Assembly: GCF_004365705.1 (NCBI RefSeq)
Contig: NZ_SOBN01000001.1
Span: forward strand, 1,116,001 to 1,180,000
Length of the DNA stretch: 64,000 nt
Reading direction: 5' to 3'
Origin: Streptomyces sp. 846.5
Lineage (GTDB): Bacteria > Actinomycetota > Actinomycetes > Streptomycetales > Streptomycetaceae
Shown here in pieces: positions 8,470 to 17,267 of this stretch (position 1 is its first letter; each line of letters starts with the position of its first letter). The notes beneath the pieces were generated by a model, which had not been told where the DNA came from, searched no databases, and saw nothing but the letters and a program-made list of their open reading frames with translations. The translations under genes were made by a program, and so were the position numbers.

Positions 8470-11046
8470 ATGAGATTCGCAGGCGCAGTGACGCGCTTGA
8501 CGACCGCGATGCTTCTGCTCGCGGCCGCCTCGGGGGCAAGTGCCGTATCCGTCCAGTCCGCCTCGGCGGCGACCTCCACCATGACCGTGAACCTGGGCAG
8601 CAGCACCGGCTCGGTCCTGCACGGCGCCAACGGCGCGCTGTACGGGCTGTCCGACGCCGGTGTCCCCAGCGACAACCTGCTCACGCCGCTGGCCGTGACC
8701 ACCATCGCCCAGAAGGCGCCGGGCGGGACCCAGCACCCCAACGGCGACGCGGCCAAGGTGTCCGGCACCTTCGTCAAGGACTCCAGCAACGGCAAGATCC
8801 TGATCTACATGCAGGACTACTACCCGGACTGGCCCTACGCGACCACCACGCTGTCCTCGTACCTCTCGGTGGTCGACACCATCGCCGCCACGGTGGTGGC
8901 CAGCCCGCAGCACTCCTCCTTCGAGTACGTCCCGGTGAACGAGCCGGACGGGATCTGGTTCGGCCTGGGCGTCAGCTCCACCTCCACCTACGACACCAAC
9001 CGGGACACCTTCTTCACCTGGTGGGACGCGATCTACGCGGAGATCAAGAAGGACGACCCGACCGCGAAGATCGTCGGCCCCAACGAGGCCAACTTCGACA
9101 CCCGCTTCCTGCCCGACTTCCTGGCGCACGCCAAGAGCGCCGGCACCCTGCCGGACATGATGAGCTGGCACGAGCTGAACTCCGGCTCCACCGCCAACTT
9201 CGCCTCCCACTACAGCACCTACCGTGCCGAGGAGACCGCCGCCGGGGTCAGCGCCCTGCCCATCGACATCACCGAGTACGGCGACCGCCGCGACCTGTCG
9301 GTGCCGGGCCAGCTGGTGCAGTGGATCTCGGCGTTCGAGAACGCCAAGGTCTACGGTGACCTGGCCTACTGGGACATCGCCGGCAACTACGACGAGTTGA
9401 CGACCGGTCAGAACACGTCCACCGGCGCCTACTGGCTCTACGACTGGTACGCGCGGATGTCCGGCAACACGGTCTCGGTGACCCCGCCCTCCCCGAACAC
9501 CACGGACACCCTCCAGGGCGTGGCCTCCTACGACACCGGTAAGGACCAGGCCCAGGTCATCCTCGGCGGCTCCTCCGGAGCGGCCAACGTGGTCGTGAAC
9601 GGGGTCTCGTCCAGCGTCTTCGGCTCCAATGTCGCCGCGACCGTCGAGGAGACCGACTGGTCCGGCTACGCGGGCGCCGGCGCGGCGCCGCAGGTCATCT
9701 CCCGGGCGGTGTACTCGACCTCCTCGGGCAGCATCACCGTGCCGCTGACCGGCATGAAGGCCATGTCGGCCTACCGGATCGTGCTCACCCCCTCCAACGT
9801 CACCACCGCGACCGCGGCAACCGCCCCGTACAGCGCCTCCTACGAGGCCGAGAGCGCGGCCATCACCGGCGGCACCGTCTACACCCAGGGCACCGTCAGC
9901 AACGCCAACGGCTATGCCACCTCGGGGACCCAGGACGTCGGCTCCCTCAACACCTCCACCAGCGCAGTGACCTTCACCGTCACCGCGCCGACGACCGGCT
10001 CCTACGACCTCGGCATCTACTACGGCAACCAGGGCGGCACCTACGCGCAGCAGGCGTTGAGCGTGGACGGCACCGCCTCCCAGCTGGTGAACTACCCGGC
10101 CACACTCAACTGGCTGTGGCGCAGCCGCAAGGACGTGACCCTCGCGCTCTCGGCGGGCACCCACACCATCACCCTGGCCAAGTACAACGCGACCCTGGGC
10201 ACCGCGATCGGTGAGGTGACCCTGGACAAGATCGACCTGTCCGCGGTCTCCTCGGCCGCGACCGTCTACGAGTCGGCGCTGAGCCGCACCAGCGGCACCG
10301 TCAGCTACAACTACACCGTCTCCGACGGCACCGGTGAGGGCCGGGCCGTGCTCGCCTCCGGAGCGTCCTCGACCGCCGACGTCTACGCACCCAGCGACGG
10401 CTTCTACACCACCACGGTCCGCTACGCGACCAGCGGTTCGCTCACGCTGACCGCCAACGGGAACACCGTCACCGGCGGCACCCTCGCCTCGACCTCGGGC
10501 GCCATGTCCACCGCGACGGTCAGCCTCTACCTGCAGGCCGGGCTCAACCCGGTGACGGTGACCGCCAACGGCGCCGCCTCGGTGGAGAACGTCACCGTCG
10601 CCGCGACCGGCAGCACCAGCGGCGTCACCACCTACCAGGCCGAGAGCTCCGCCAACACCCTCGGCGGCACAGCCGTGGTCACCGCCAACACCTGGGCCTC
10701 CGGCGGCAGTTACGTCGGCTACATCGGCAACGGCTCCGCCAACACCCTCACCTTCAACGGCGTCACCGCCGCACACGCCGGCACCTACATGCTCGCCATC
10801 CAGTACTCCAACGACGACACCTCGGGCTCGGGCAACTACAACTCCAACATCGAGTCCCGCACCGCCTCCATCTCCGTCAACGGCGGAACGGCCACCACGG
10901 AGGTCTTCGCCAACACCTTCAGCTGGGACCAGTTCAACACGGTCGACATCCCGGTGACCCTGGCCGCCGGCAGCAACACCATCACCTTCTCCAACGCGTC
11001 CGCCTACGTCCCCAACATCGACTCCATCCGGATCGCCGTGCACTAA
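8470..11046 (+). CDS. Secreted glycoside hydrolase, clan-A-like, with CBM6/35-like modules
   Basis: Secreted enzyme of 858 aa, predicted to cut an extracellular polysaccharide. The signal peptide ends near residue 34 (SASAA). Residues ~38-340 look like a clan-A TIM barrel: NEPDG gives a probable acid/base E158 and ITEYG a probable nucleophile E269. About residues 340-450 resemble the small beta domain that follows such barrels. Two carbohydrate-binding modules of CBM6/35 type start at ~458 (YEAESAAITGG) and ~722 (YQAESSANTLGG), with another beta-sandwich-like segment between them. I cannot assign a GH family number or substrate; GH39-like or GH79-like are guesses. The ATG at 8470 has GGAG 9 bases upstream. 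Its position behind the alpha-galactosidase and importer genes suggests it feeds oligosaccharides to them. Confidence 0.8.
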   Translation: MRFAGAVTRLTTAMLLLAAASGASAVSVQSASAATSTMTVNLGSSTGSVLHGANGALYGLSDAGVPSDNLLTPLAVTTIAQKAPGGTQHPNGDAAKVSGTFVKDSSNGKILIYMQDYYPDWPYATTTLSSYLSVVDTIAATVVASPQHSSFEYVPVNEPDGIWFGLGVSSTSTYDTNRDTFFTWWDAIYAEIKKDDPTAKIVGPNEANFDTRFLPDFLAHAKSAGTLPDMMSWHELNSGSTANFASHYSTYRAEETAAGVSALPIDITEYGDRRDLSVPGQLVQWISAFENAKVYGDLAYWDIAGNYDELTTGQNTSTGAYWLYDWYARMSGNTVSVTPPSPNTTDTLQGVASYDTGKDQAQVILGGSSGAANVVVNGVSSSVFGSNVAATVEETDWSGYAGAGAAPQVISRAVYSTSSGSITVPLTGMKAMSAYRIVLTPSNVTTATAATAPYSASYEAESAAITGGTVYTQGTVSNANGYATSGTQDVGSLNTSTSAVTFTVTAPTTGSYDLGIYYGNQGGTYAQQALSVDGTASQLVNYPATLNWLWRSRKDVTLALSAGTHTITLAKYNATLGTAIGEVTLDKIDLSAVSSAATVYESALSRTSGTVSYNYTVSDGTGEGRAVLASGASSTADVYAPSDGFYTTTVRYATSGSLTLTANGNTVTGGTLASTSGAMSTATVSLYLQAGLNPVTVTANGAASVENVTVAATGSTSGVTTYQAESSANTLGGTAVVTANTWASGGSYVGYIGNGSANTLTFNGVTAAHAGTYMLAIQYSNDDTSGSGNYNSNIESRTASISVNGGTATTEVFANTFSWDQFNTVDIPVTLAAGSNTITFSNASAYVPNIDSIRIAVH

Positions 11047-11081
11047 CGCCCAACTGACCAACCGTCACATCAGAGCGAAGC

Positions 11082-11110
11082 GAGGCCCGGGGCGCTGCGC
11101 CCCGGGCCTC
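11082..11110. terminator. Bidirectional hairpin terminator
   Basis: A perfect 13-bp GC stem (11082-11094 with 11098-11110) with a CTG loop lies between the convergent hydrolase gene and the small minus-strand gene. The right arm reaches into the stop codon of the latter (11109-11111). Confidence 0.75.
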
Positions 11111-11348
11111 ACCCGCGCGTCCGCTCCAGGGTGTAACGGTCCTCCCTGGTCACCACCAGGGAGGTGGCCGGGGCGCTCGCGCTGCGGTGCCGCATCTTGT
11201 GCACCGGCGCCGCGTTGGCCTGCTCCAGCGCCGTGGCGGTGGTCGCCGCCGGGCCGAGGACGACAGCAGCCGCCACCCCGGCCACCACCCACGGCCTGCT
11301 GGTGAACCAGCCCCGCAGCCCCACACCCTTGACCTCACTGCCAGTCAT
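11109..11348 (-). CDS. Small predicted membrane-anchored or secreted protein
   Basis: A 79-residue protein of unknown function. The N-terminus is MTGSEVKGVGLRGWFTSRPW, followed by one hydrophobic helix (VVAGVAAAVVLGPAATTATAL) ending in an AxA-like site, then a short basic tail. It may be a secreted peptide or a single-pass protein facing outward. The ATG at 11348 is preceded by a strong GAGGAGGGG ribosome-binding site; the frame is open further upstream to 11402 without a comparable site. No family is recognised. It is convergent with the hydrolase gene, and its promoter would share the intergenic region with the peptide importer operon. Confidence 0.55.
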   Translation of the reverse strand: MTGSEVKGVGLRGWFTSRPWVVAGVAAAVVLGPAATTATALEQANAAPVHKMRHRSASAPATSLVVTREDRYTLERTRG

Positions 11349-11492
11349 CTGCCCCTCCTCGCCCAGTGGCCCGCTCTCTCGACACTCCTGACTCTCGACC
11401 ACCGATCTGGAGATCCTCTTTGGCTTCTCTCTGAGCCCGATGAGAACACGCCCGCCACCGGTGCCGCCCCGCCCCCGGCCTTCGCGTTAACA

Positions 11493-11568
11493 GAAACGTT
11501 TCACGGCGCCATTGCCCGGATCGCACGGAGCGTGAATCATATCGCTCTATCGAACGGTGCAATCGCTC
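11493..11568 (+). promoter_or_regulatory. Regulatory region of the peptide-type importer operon
   Basis: This leader holds a perfect 10-bp palindrome GAAACGTTTC (11493-11502) with a central CG, as in LacI-family operators. It also has a direct repeat of ATCGCTC at 11541-11547 and 11562-11568, 21 bases apart, which is two helical turns. A possible promoter is TTGCCC (11512-11517) with AATCAT (11535-11540). The TetR regulator at the end of the operon could use the direct repeats. No LacI gene is adjacent to account for the palindrome. Confidence 0.4.
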
Positions 11569-11637
11569 GCTTGGACGATAAGCGCTCCAGCGGGCCGGCT
11601 GAGACCTCAGGCGAAGTCGAAGGGCGGAGCGATCGTG

Positions 11638-13251
11638 GTGCTGTCAGGTGGAGTTGAGCCCGGTTACGGTGACGAGGAGAAGTCTGGGGGCCTGTCGAGA
11701 CGCGGGCTGCTGGCCGCGGGGGTTGGGGCGGCGGCCGGCGGCTTGTTGCTGACGGGGTGCAGTGCTGCGGGGACGTCCGCCGGTACGGCGCTCTCCACGG
11801 CCGCGGCCTCCGGCAAGGCCCAGTCGGGCGGGACGCTGCGGATCGCCCGGCCGCCGGCGTCCAGCGCGGAGACGCTGGACCCGGCCAGCTCGCTGTCCGC
11901 CTACGAGTACCTGGGCGCCCTCTACAGCCGGCTGGTTCGGCGCGGCAGCGACGGCAAGCCCGCTGCCGACCTGGCGACCGCCTGGGAGATGTCGGACCAG
12001 GCCATGACCTGGACCTTCACCCTGCGCAAGGGCGTCACCTTCCACAACGGCCAGTCGTTCACCTCCGCCGACGCCGCCTACACGCTGGCCCACATCCTCG
12101 ACCCCGCCACCAAGTCCCCGCAGGCCGGCGTGCTCAGCACCTTCGTCAGTGCGTCCGGGATCAGCACCCCCGACCAGAACACCCTGGTGGTCAAGCTCAA
12201 GGCGGCGCACGCCGAGTTCCCGACGCTGCTGATGCACTACAACTGTTACGTCATCCCCAAGGACTCCGCCGCGACCACCCCGACCAAGGGCATCGGCACC
12301 GGCCCGTTCAAGCTGGCGTCCTTCACCCCCGCGGGCCCCGGCAAGGTCGTCGCCAACACGGACTACTACGGCGGACGGCCCGCCCTCGACACCATTGCCT
12401 TCTCCTCCATCGCCGAGACCCAGAGCCGGATCAACGCGCTGCTCTCCCAGCAGGTCGACCTGATCTCGCAGACCAACCTGGACTCCGCCGGGGTCAAGAC
12501 CGTTCAGGCCTCCTCCACCGCCACCGTCGTGGAGGTCAAGAACGCCCAGTGGTACACGCTGCCCATGCTGTGCACCGCGGCGCCCTTCACCGACGCCAGG
12601 GTCCGGCAGGCCTTCAAACTCGCCTACGACCCCGCCCAGGTCATCAAGCTCGCCGTGCAGGGCCACGGCACCATCGCGCACGACAACCCGGTGCCGCCGG
12701 ACGACCCCTACCGCCTGGACTACACGGTGGCGCCGGACCCGGAGAAGGCCAAGGCGCTGCTGAAGGCGGCCGGGCACGACGGGCTCACCCTGCCGCTGTA
12801 CACCTCGGACTACGACAGCGTGCTCACCCCGCTCGCCCTGGCCATGAAGGACACCGTCGCCCACGCCGGCATCACCCTGGACATCCAGAACTCACCGTCC
12901 GACTCGTACTACACCAAGATCTGGATGCAGAAGCCGCTGATGACCTCGTACTGGTACGTCGGCCGCCCGATCGACCAACTGCTCAGCGAGATCTTCCACT
13001 CCGGCTCCGGGTACAACGAGTCCAAGTGGTCCAACCCGACCTTCGACGGCCTGGTCGCCTCGGCCCGCAAGGAGACCGACGACGCCAAGCGCAAGCAGCT
13101 CTACCAGGACGCCCAGAAACTGATGGTGGATCAGGACGGCACGATCATGCCGTTCTTCGCGAGCCGCATGGTCGGCATATCGAAGAAGGTCGTCAACTAC
13201 CACGAGAGCGGCTTCGAGTTCGACTACCTCAGGATCGGGCTCAGCGCCTGA
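11638..13251 (+). CDS. Peptide/nickel-type ABC importer, solute-binding lipoprotein (SBP_bac_5)
   Basis: Extracellular binding lipoprotein of a Dpp/Opp-type importer (537 aa, typical). Twin arginines (SRRGLL, residues 20-25) precede a hydrophobic stretch and lipobox LLTGC with cysteine 41, so export may be by Tat and then lipidation. The mature part carries SBP_bac_5 features such as ATAWEMSDQAMTWTFTLRKG and VTFHNGQSFTSADAAYTL. I chose the GTG at 11638 because GGAG lies 8 bases upstream (11626-11629); an adjacent GTG at 11635 is equivalent. It leads an operon of two permeases, a fused ATPase and a hydrolase. Ligands of this family include peptides, nickel, opines and glycosides, so the substrate is not fixed by sequence. 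Confidence 0.92.
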   Translation: MLSGGVEPGYGDEEKSGGLSRRGLLAAGVGAAAGGLLLTGCSAAGTSAGTALSTAAASGKAQSGGTLRIARPPASSAETLDPASSLSAYEYLGALYSRLVRRGSDGKPAADLATAWEMSDQAMTWTFTLRKGVTFHNGQSFTSADAAYTLAHILDPATKSPQAGVLSTFVSASGISTPDQNTLVVKLKAAHAEFPTLLMHYNCYVIPKDSAATTPTKGIGTGPFKLASFTPAGPGKVVANTDYYGGRPALDTIAFSSIAETQSRINALLSQQVDLISQTNLDSAGVKTVQASSTATVVEVKNAQWYTLPMLCTAAPFTDARVRQAFKLAYDPAQVIKLAVQGHGTIAHDNPVPPDDPYRLDYTVAPDPEKAKALLKAAGHDGLTLPLYTSDYDSVLTPLALAMKDTVAHAGITLDIQNSPSDSYYTKIWMQKPLMTSYWYVGRPIDQLLSEIFHSGSGYNESKWSNPTFDGLVASARKETDDAKRKQLYQDAQKLMVDQDGTIMPFFASRMVGISKKVVNYHESGFEFDYLRIGLSA

Positions 13252-13252
13252 C

Positions 13253-14209
13253 ATGGGTCGCTACATGGCTCGCCGCCTCCTTCTCGCCCTGGTCACGATC
13301 TGGCTGGCGTCGCTCGGGGTGTTCCTGGCCGTCCAGGCCCTCCCCGGCGACGTGACCACCCAGATCCTCGGTCAGAACGCCACCCCCGCCAACGTCGCCG
13401 TGCTGCGCGCCGAGCTCGGGCTCGACCGGCCCCCGTGGCGCCGCTACCTGGACTGGATGTCCGGCATGCTGCACGGCGACTTCGGCACCTCGCTGGTCAA
13501 CCACGCCTCGGTCGGCGCGGAGGTCGGCGTCCGGCTGCGGAACACCCTGCTGCTGGCCGTGATCACCGTGGTGCTCGGCATCACCGTCGCCCTGGTCCTG
13601 GGCGTGGTCGCCGGGCTCACCCGGGACCGCTGGCCCGACCTGGTCATCTCCTCGCTCAGCCTGATCGGGATGAGCATGCCGGAGTTCGTGATCGCGACCG
13701 TGCTGGTCCTGCTGTTCTCCATCTACATCCCCATCTTTCCCGCAGTGGTGACCGCCGGACCGGACGCCGGGATCGGCGACCTGCTGCCGGCGATCTGGCT
13801 GCCGTCGATCGCGCTGACCGTGGTGATGGCCGCCTACATCATCCGGATGCTGCGCACCAGCGTGATCGACGTGATGGCGAGCGAGTTCGTCACGACCGCG
13901 CGCCTCAAGGGCATCTCACCGGCGCGCGTCGTGCTGCGACACGCCCTGCCCAGCGCGCTGCTGCCCACCCTCAACGTCATCGCCATGAACGTCGCCTGGC
14001 TGGTGGGCGGCGTGGTCGTGGTGGAGAGCGTCTTCAACTACCCGGGCATCGGTCTGCTCACCATCGACGCGGTGCACAACCGCGACCTGCCGGTCATCCA
14101 GACCATCGCCGTACTCGGCGCCGCCACCTACGTGCTGTGCAACCTCGCCGCCGACCTGGCCGCCATGGCGCTCAACCCCAGGCTGCGGACGAACCGGAGG
14201 ACCGCGTGA
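13253..14209 (+). CDS. Dpp/Opp-type ABC importer, permease 1 (DppB-like)
   Basis: Integral membrane permease (318 aa). It has the DppB hallmarks: an N-terminal helix starting at MARRLLLALVTIW, ALPGD, ELGLDRP, and the EAA-like loop TTARLKGISPARVVLRHALP near residue 220. The C-terminus includes VESVFNYPGIGLL. It starts directly after the binding-protein stop and its own stop overlaps the next permease start (GTGA), showing tight translational coupling. Confidence 0.94.
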   Translation: MGRYMARRLLLALVTIWLASLGVFLAVQALPGDVTTQILGQNATPANVAVLRAELGLDRPPWRRYLDWMSGMLHGDFGTSLVNHASVGAEVGVRLRNTLLLAVITVVLGITVALVLGVVAGLTRDRWPDLVISSLSLIGMSMPEFVIATVLVLLFSIYIPIFPAVVTAGPDAGIGDLLPAIWLPSIALTVVMAAYIIRMLRTSVIDVMASEFVTTARLKGISPARVVLRHALPSALLPTLNVIAMNVAWLVGGVVVVESVFNYPGIGLLTIDAVHNRDLPVIQTIAVLGAATYVLCNLAADLAAMALNPRLRTNRRTA

Positions 14210-15129
14210 CCGAGACCGTCGCCGAGGCCGGGACCACCCCCGCGGCCACTCCCGCGACCACCCCCGGGGCCGGGCACGAGGGGCGCCTGCGCCAGACCTG
14301 GCGCTCGCTGCGCGGCTCACCCTCCGCCATGACCGGCATCGTCCTGGTCGCGCTGCACCTGGCAGTGGCGCTGGCGGCCCCGCTGCTCGCCCCCGCCTCC
14401 CCGGTGGCCGACAACGCGCTGGACGCCCTCCAGGCGCCGAGCGCCGCCCACCTCGCCGGCACCGACCAGTACGGCCGCGACATCCTCTCCCGCACCCTGT
14501 ACGGCGGCCGGCTCGCGCTGTCGGTGTCGCTCAGCGCCACCGTGCTCGCCGTGGGCCTGGGCGCCGCAGTGGGCTGCCTGGTGGCGTACCGCCGCGGATG
14601 GCTCGACGACGTGGTGATGCGCGTGGTCGACGCCGTGCTGTCGGTGCCCCCCGTCCTCGCCCTGCTGGTCATCGTGACCGTGCTCGGCACCGACCCGGTC
14701 GTCATCGTGCTCGCCGTCACCGTCGTCTACGGCCCCGGCGTGGTACGGGTCGTCCGGGCCGCGGCGCTCGACGTCGTCCCGCGCGACTACGTCACAGCGG
14801 CGCGGGCCCGCGGCGAGGGCACCGTCTCCATACTCCTGCGCGACATCGGGCCCAACGTCCTGGACGTGGTCCTGGTGGAGTTCGCCATGCGCGCGTCCTG
14901 GGTGGTGCTGCTGATCAGCTCGCTGTCCTTCCTCGGCTTCGGCGCCAACCCGCCGACGCCGGACTGGGGCCTGATGGTCGCCGAGAACCGCTCCATGCTG
15001 ACGGTCGCTCCGTGGACGAGCATCACCCCGATCATCGCCCTGAGCACCCTGGTGATCGGGCTCAACATGGCCGCCGACGGCCTGGCCAAGGCGCTCGGTG
15101 TCGACCGGGCACTCGGAGGTGCGGCATGA
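14206..15129 (+). CDS. Dpp/Opp-type ABC importer, permease 2 (DppC-like)
   Basis: Second permease (307 aa). It has a 30-residue Ala/Thr/Pro-rich N-terminus, then the DppC-type pattern HLAGTDQYGRDILSRTLYGG and the EAA-like loop DYVTAARARGEG. The GTG at 14206 overlaps the TGA of the preceding gene and has GGAGG upstream; the open frame further upstream lies inside that gene. Its own stop overlaps the ATPase start (ATGA at 15126). Confidence 0.94.
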   Translation: MTETVAEAGTTPAATPATTPGAGHEGRLRQTWRSLRGSPSAMTGIVLVALHLAVALAAPLLAPASPVADNALDALQAPSAAHLAGTDQYGRDILSRTLYGGRLALSVSLSATVLAVGLGAAVGCLVAYRRGWLDDVVMRVVDAVLSVPPVLALLVIVTVLGTDPVVIVLAVTVVYGPGVVRVVRAAALDVVPRDYVTAARARGEGTVSILLRDIGPNVLDVVLVEFAMRASWVVLLISSLSFLGFGANPPTPDWGLMVAENRSMLTVAPWTSITPIIALSTLVIGLNMAADGLAKALGVDRALGGAA

Positions 15130-17267
15130 CGGATGCTCAGCCCACGGCCGGACCCCTGCTGGAGGTACGGGACCTGTCCGTCGCCTACCGCTCGCGCGGC
15201 GGGCTCAAGGAGATTGTCTCCACCGTCTCCCTCTCCCTCGACGCCGCAGGGACGCTGGGCCTGGTCGGCGAGTCCGGCTGCGGCAAGTCCACCCTGGCGG
15301 CGGCACTGCTCGGCCACCTGCGGGCCGGGGCCCGGGTCACCTCCGGCGAGGTGCTCGTCGAGGGCCAGTCGCTGTTCACCGCCCCGCCCTCCCGGCTGCG
15401 CGCGCTGCGCGGCGGGACCGTCGCGCTGGTACCGCAGAACGCCGGACAGGCCCTCACCCCGACCATGAGGGTGGGCCACCAGCTCCGCGAGGTCCTGCGC
15501 ACGCACCGCGGCGTCACCGGCGAGGCGGCCGACGCCGCGGCAGCGGCGCTGTTCGCCCAGGTACGCCTGCCCCAGCCGCAGCAGCTGCTGCGCCGCTACC
15601 CGCACGAACTGTCCGGCGGACAGCAGCAGCGGGTCGCCATCGCCATGGCGCTGGCCGGCAACCCCCGGCTGCTAGTGCTGGACGAGCCCACCACCGGCCT
15701 GGACGTGGTCACCCAGGCGGGGGTACTCGACCTGCTGGCCGGCCTGCGCCGCGAACTGGGCGTCGCGATGGTGCTGGTCAGCCATGACCTGGGCGTGGTC
15801 TCGGCGACCTGCGACCGGGTCGCGGTGATGTACGCCGGGCGCCTGGTCGAGTCCGGCGACACCGAACAGACCTACCGCCGCCCCGCGCACCCCTACACCC
15901 GCGGACTGATCGCCTCCGTGCCCAGCCTCGCCGAACCCGGGCTGCCGGCCGCCATGCCCGGCACCCCGCCCCAGCCCGGTACCGACCTGCCGGGCTGCTC
16001 CTTCGTCGCGCGCTGCACACTCGCCGAGGCCCGCTGCAGCACCGGCGGCGCCCCCGCGCTGCAGCTGCAGCCGCACGCCGACACACCGCACCAGGTGACG
16101 GAGCATCACTCGGCCTGCCTGCGCGCCGACGAGGTCCGGCAACTGCCGCCCGAGGAACGCGACATGCACCAGCGCGCCGACCGCGTCGGCGAGGAGGCGC
16201 CGGTTCTGCTCTCCCTGCGCGGCGTCGAGATCGACTACCGGCACCGCCGCGCCCGCGCCCAGGGCGCCCCCACCGTCGCCGGCATCGACCTGGACATCCG
16301 CCGCGGCGAGACCCTGGCCCTGGTCGGCGAGAGCGGCAGTGGCAAGTCCACCCTCGCCTGGACCATCGCCGGACTGCGCACGCCCTCCGCCGGCAGCCTG
16401 GTGCTCCAGGGCGAGCCCGGAGCAGCAGGGGCGGGCACCTCCCACGACCTGTCCCGCCCCGCCGGGAGCCGCCCTCCCGGCCTGCGCCGACGGCTCCAAC
16501 TGGTCTTCCAGAACGCCGACTCCTCGCTCAACCCCCGCCGCCTGGTGTCGGACGCGCTGCGCCGTCCGCTGCGCCTGTTCGCCCCGGACCGCGCCGCCGC
16601 GCTCAACGGTCGGGTGGACGCGCTGCTGGACGACGTGGGCCTGGACCGCGAACTCGGCGGCCGGCTGCCCGGGCAGCTGTCCGGCGGGCAGCGGCAGCGG
16701 GTGGGCATCGCCCGCGCCCTGGCCGCCGGCCCCGACCTGGTGCTGGCCGACGAGGTGGTCTCGGCGCTGGACGTGTCGGTCCAGGCGTCCGTGCTGCGGC
16801 TGCTCGACCGGCTGCGCACCGAACGCGGCATCACCTACCTGTTCATCTCGCACGACCTGGCGGTGGTGCGCAGCATCGCCGACCGGGTCGCGGTGCTGTA
16901 TCTGGGACGGCTGTGCGAGGTCGGCGACGTCGAGGCGGTCTTCTCCGGCCCCACCCACCCGTACACGCGGATGCTGCTGGACGCAGTCCTGGAGCCGGGC
17001 GCCCGCCCGGACCCGGGAGAGCGGCGCCCGGTGGACGAACCCGAGTCGGCGCCGCCCGCAGCGGGCTGCCCCTTCCAGCGGCGCTGCCCGCACCGGATCC
17101 CCGGCACCTGCGAGACCGTCACACCCCCCTGGCGCGACTCGGGGGACGGCCACCGGATCCGCTGCCACCTGGACCTGGACGACCTCCCCACCGTCCCCGT
17201 CCCCGTCCCCGCCGTGAAGCCGCTGGTGGAACCACTGGTGGAACCGCTGAAGGAGCCGAACCCCTGA
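15126..17267 (+). CDS. Fused double ABC ATPase of the Dpp/Opp-type importer (DppD-DppF in one chain)
   Basis: Cytoplasmic ATPase of 713 aa carrying two complete nucleotide-binding domains, which replace the usual separate D and F subunits. Domain 1 (about 10-330) has Walker A GESGCGKST (from residue 49), signature LSGGQQQR and Walker B LLVLDEPTTG, then an oligopeptide-type C-terminal extension with clustered cysteines (CSFVARC, ARC). Domain 2 (about 360-690) has Walker A GESGSGKST (from residue 401), LSGGQRQR and LVLADEVVSALD, then CPFQRRCPH. The tail is a low-complexity run of Pro/Val/Glu (PLVEPLVEPLKEP). It overlaps its neighbours on both sides (ATGA at the start, TGATG at the end), so importer and hydrolase are made together. 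Such fusions are known in actinobacteria. Confidence 0.94.
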   Translation: MTDAQPTAGPLLEVRDLSVAYRSRGGLKEIVSTVSLSLDAAGTLGLVGESGCGKSTLAAALLGHLRAGARVTSGEVLVEGQSLFTAPPSRLRALRGGTVALVPQNAGQALTPTMRVGHQLREVLRTHRGVTGEAADAAAAALFAQVRLPQPQQLLRRYPHELSGGQQQRVAIAMALAGNPRLLVLDEPTTGLDVVTQAGVLDLLAGLRRELGVAMVLVSHDLGVVSATCDRVAVMYAGRLVESGDTEQTYRRPAHPYTRGLIASVPSLAEPGLPAAMPGTPPQPGTDLPGCSFVARCTLAEARCSTGGAPALQLQPHADTPHQVTEHHSACLRADEVRQLPPEERDMHQRADRVGEEAPVLLSLRGVEIDYRHRRARAQGAPTVAGIDLDIRRGETLALVGESGSGKSTLAWTIAGLRTPSAGSLVLQGEPGAAGAGTSHDLSRPAGSRPPGLRRRLQLVFQNADSSLNPRRLVSDALRRPLRLFAPDRAAALNGRVDALLDDVGLDRELGGRLPGQLSGGQRQRVGIARALAAGPDLVLADEVVSALDVSVQASVLRLLDRLRTERGITYLFISHDLAVVRSIADRVAVLYLGRLCEVGDVEAVFSGPTHPYTRMLLDAVLEPGARPDPGERRPVDEPESAPPAAGCPFQRRCPHRIPGTCETVTPPWRDSGDGHRIRCHLDLDDLPTVPVPVPAVKPLVEPLVEPLKEPNP

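Noticed and set aside
8350..11061. Long open frame on the minus strand opposite the secreted hydrolase
   Set aside because: A shadow of biased third-position GC. Its protein is Gly/Val/Arg/Asp-rich low complexity with no domain, while the plus strand has a signal peptide, catalytic motifs and CBMs.
17200..17260. Short tandem repeats at the end of the fused ATPase gene as a mobile or CRISPR-like repeat
   Set aside because: The repeats are in frame codons for a Pro/Leu/Val/Glu tail inside a coding region; no spacers or flanking structure.
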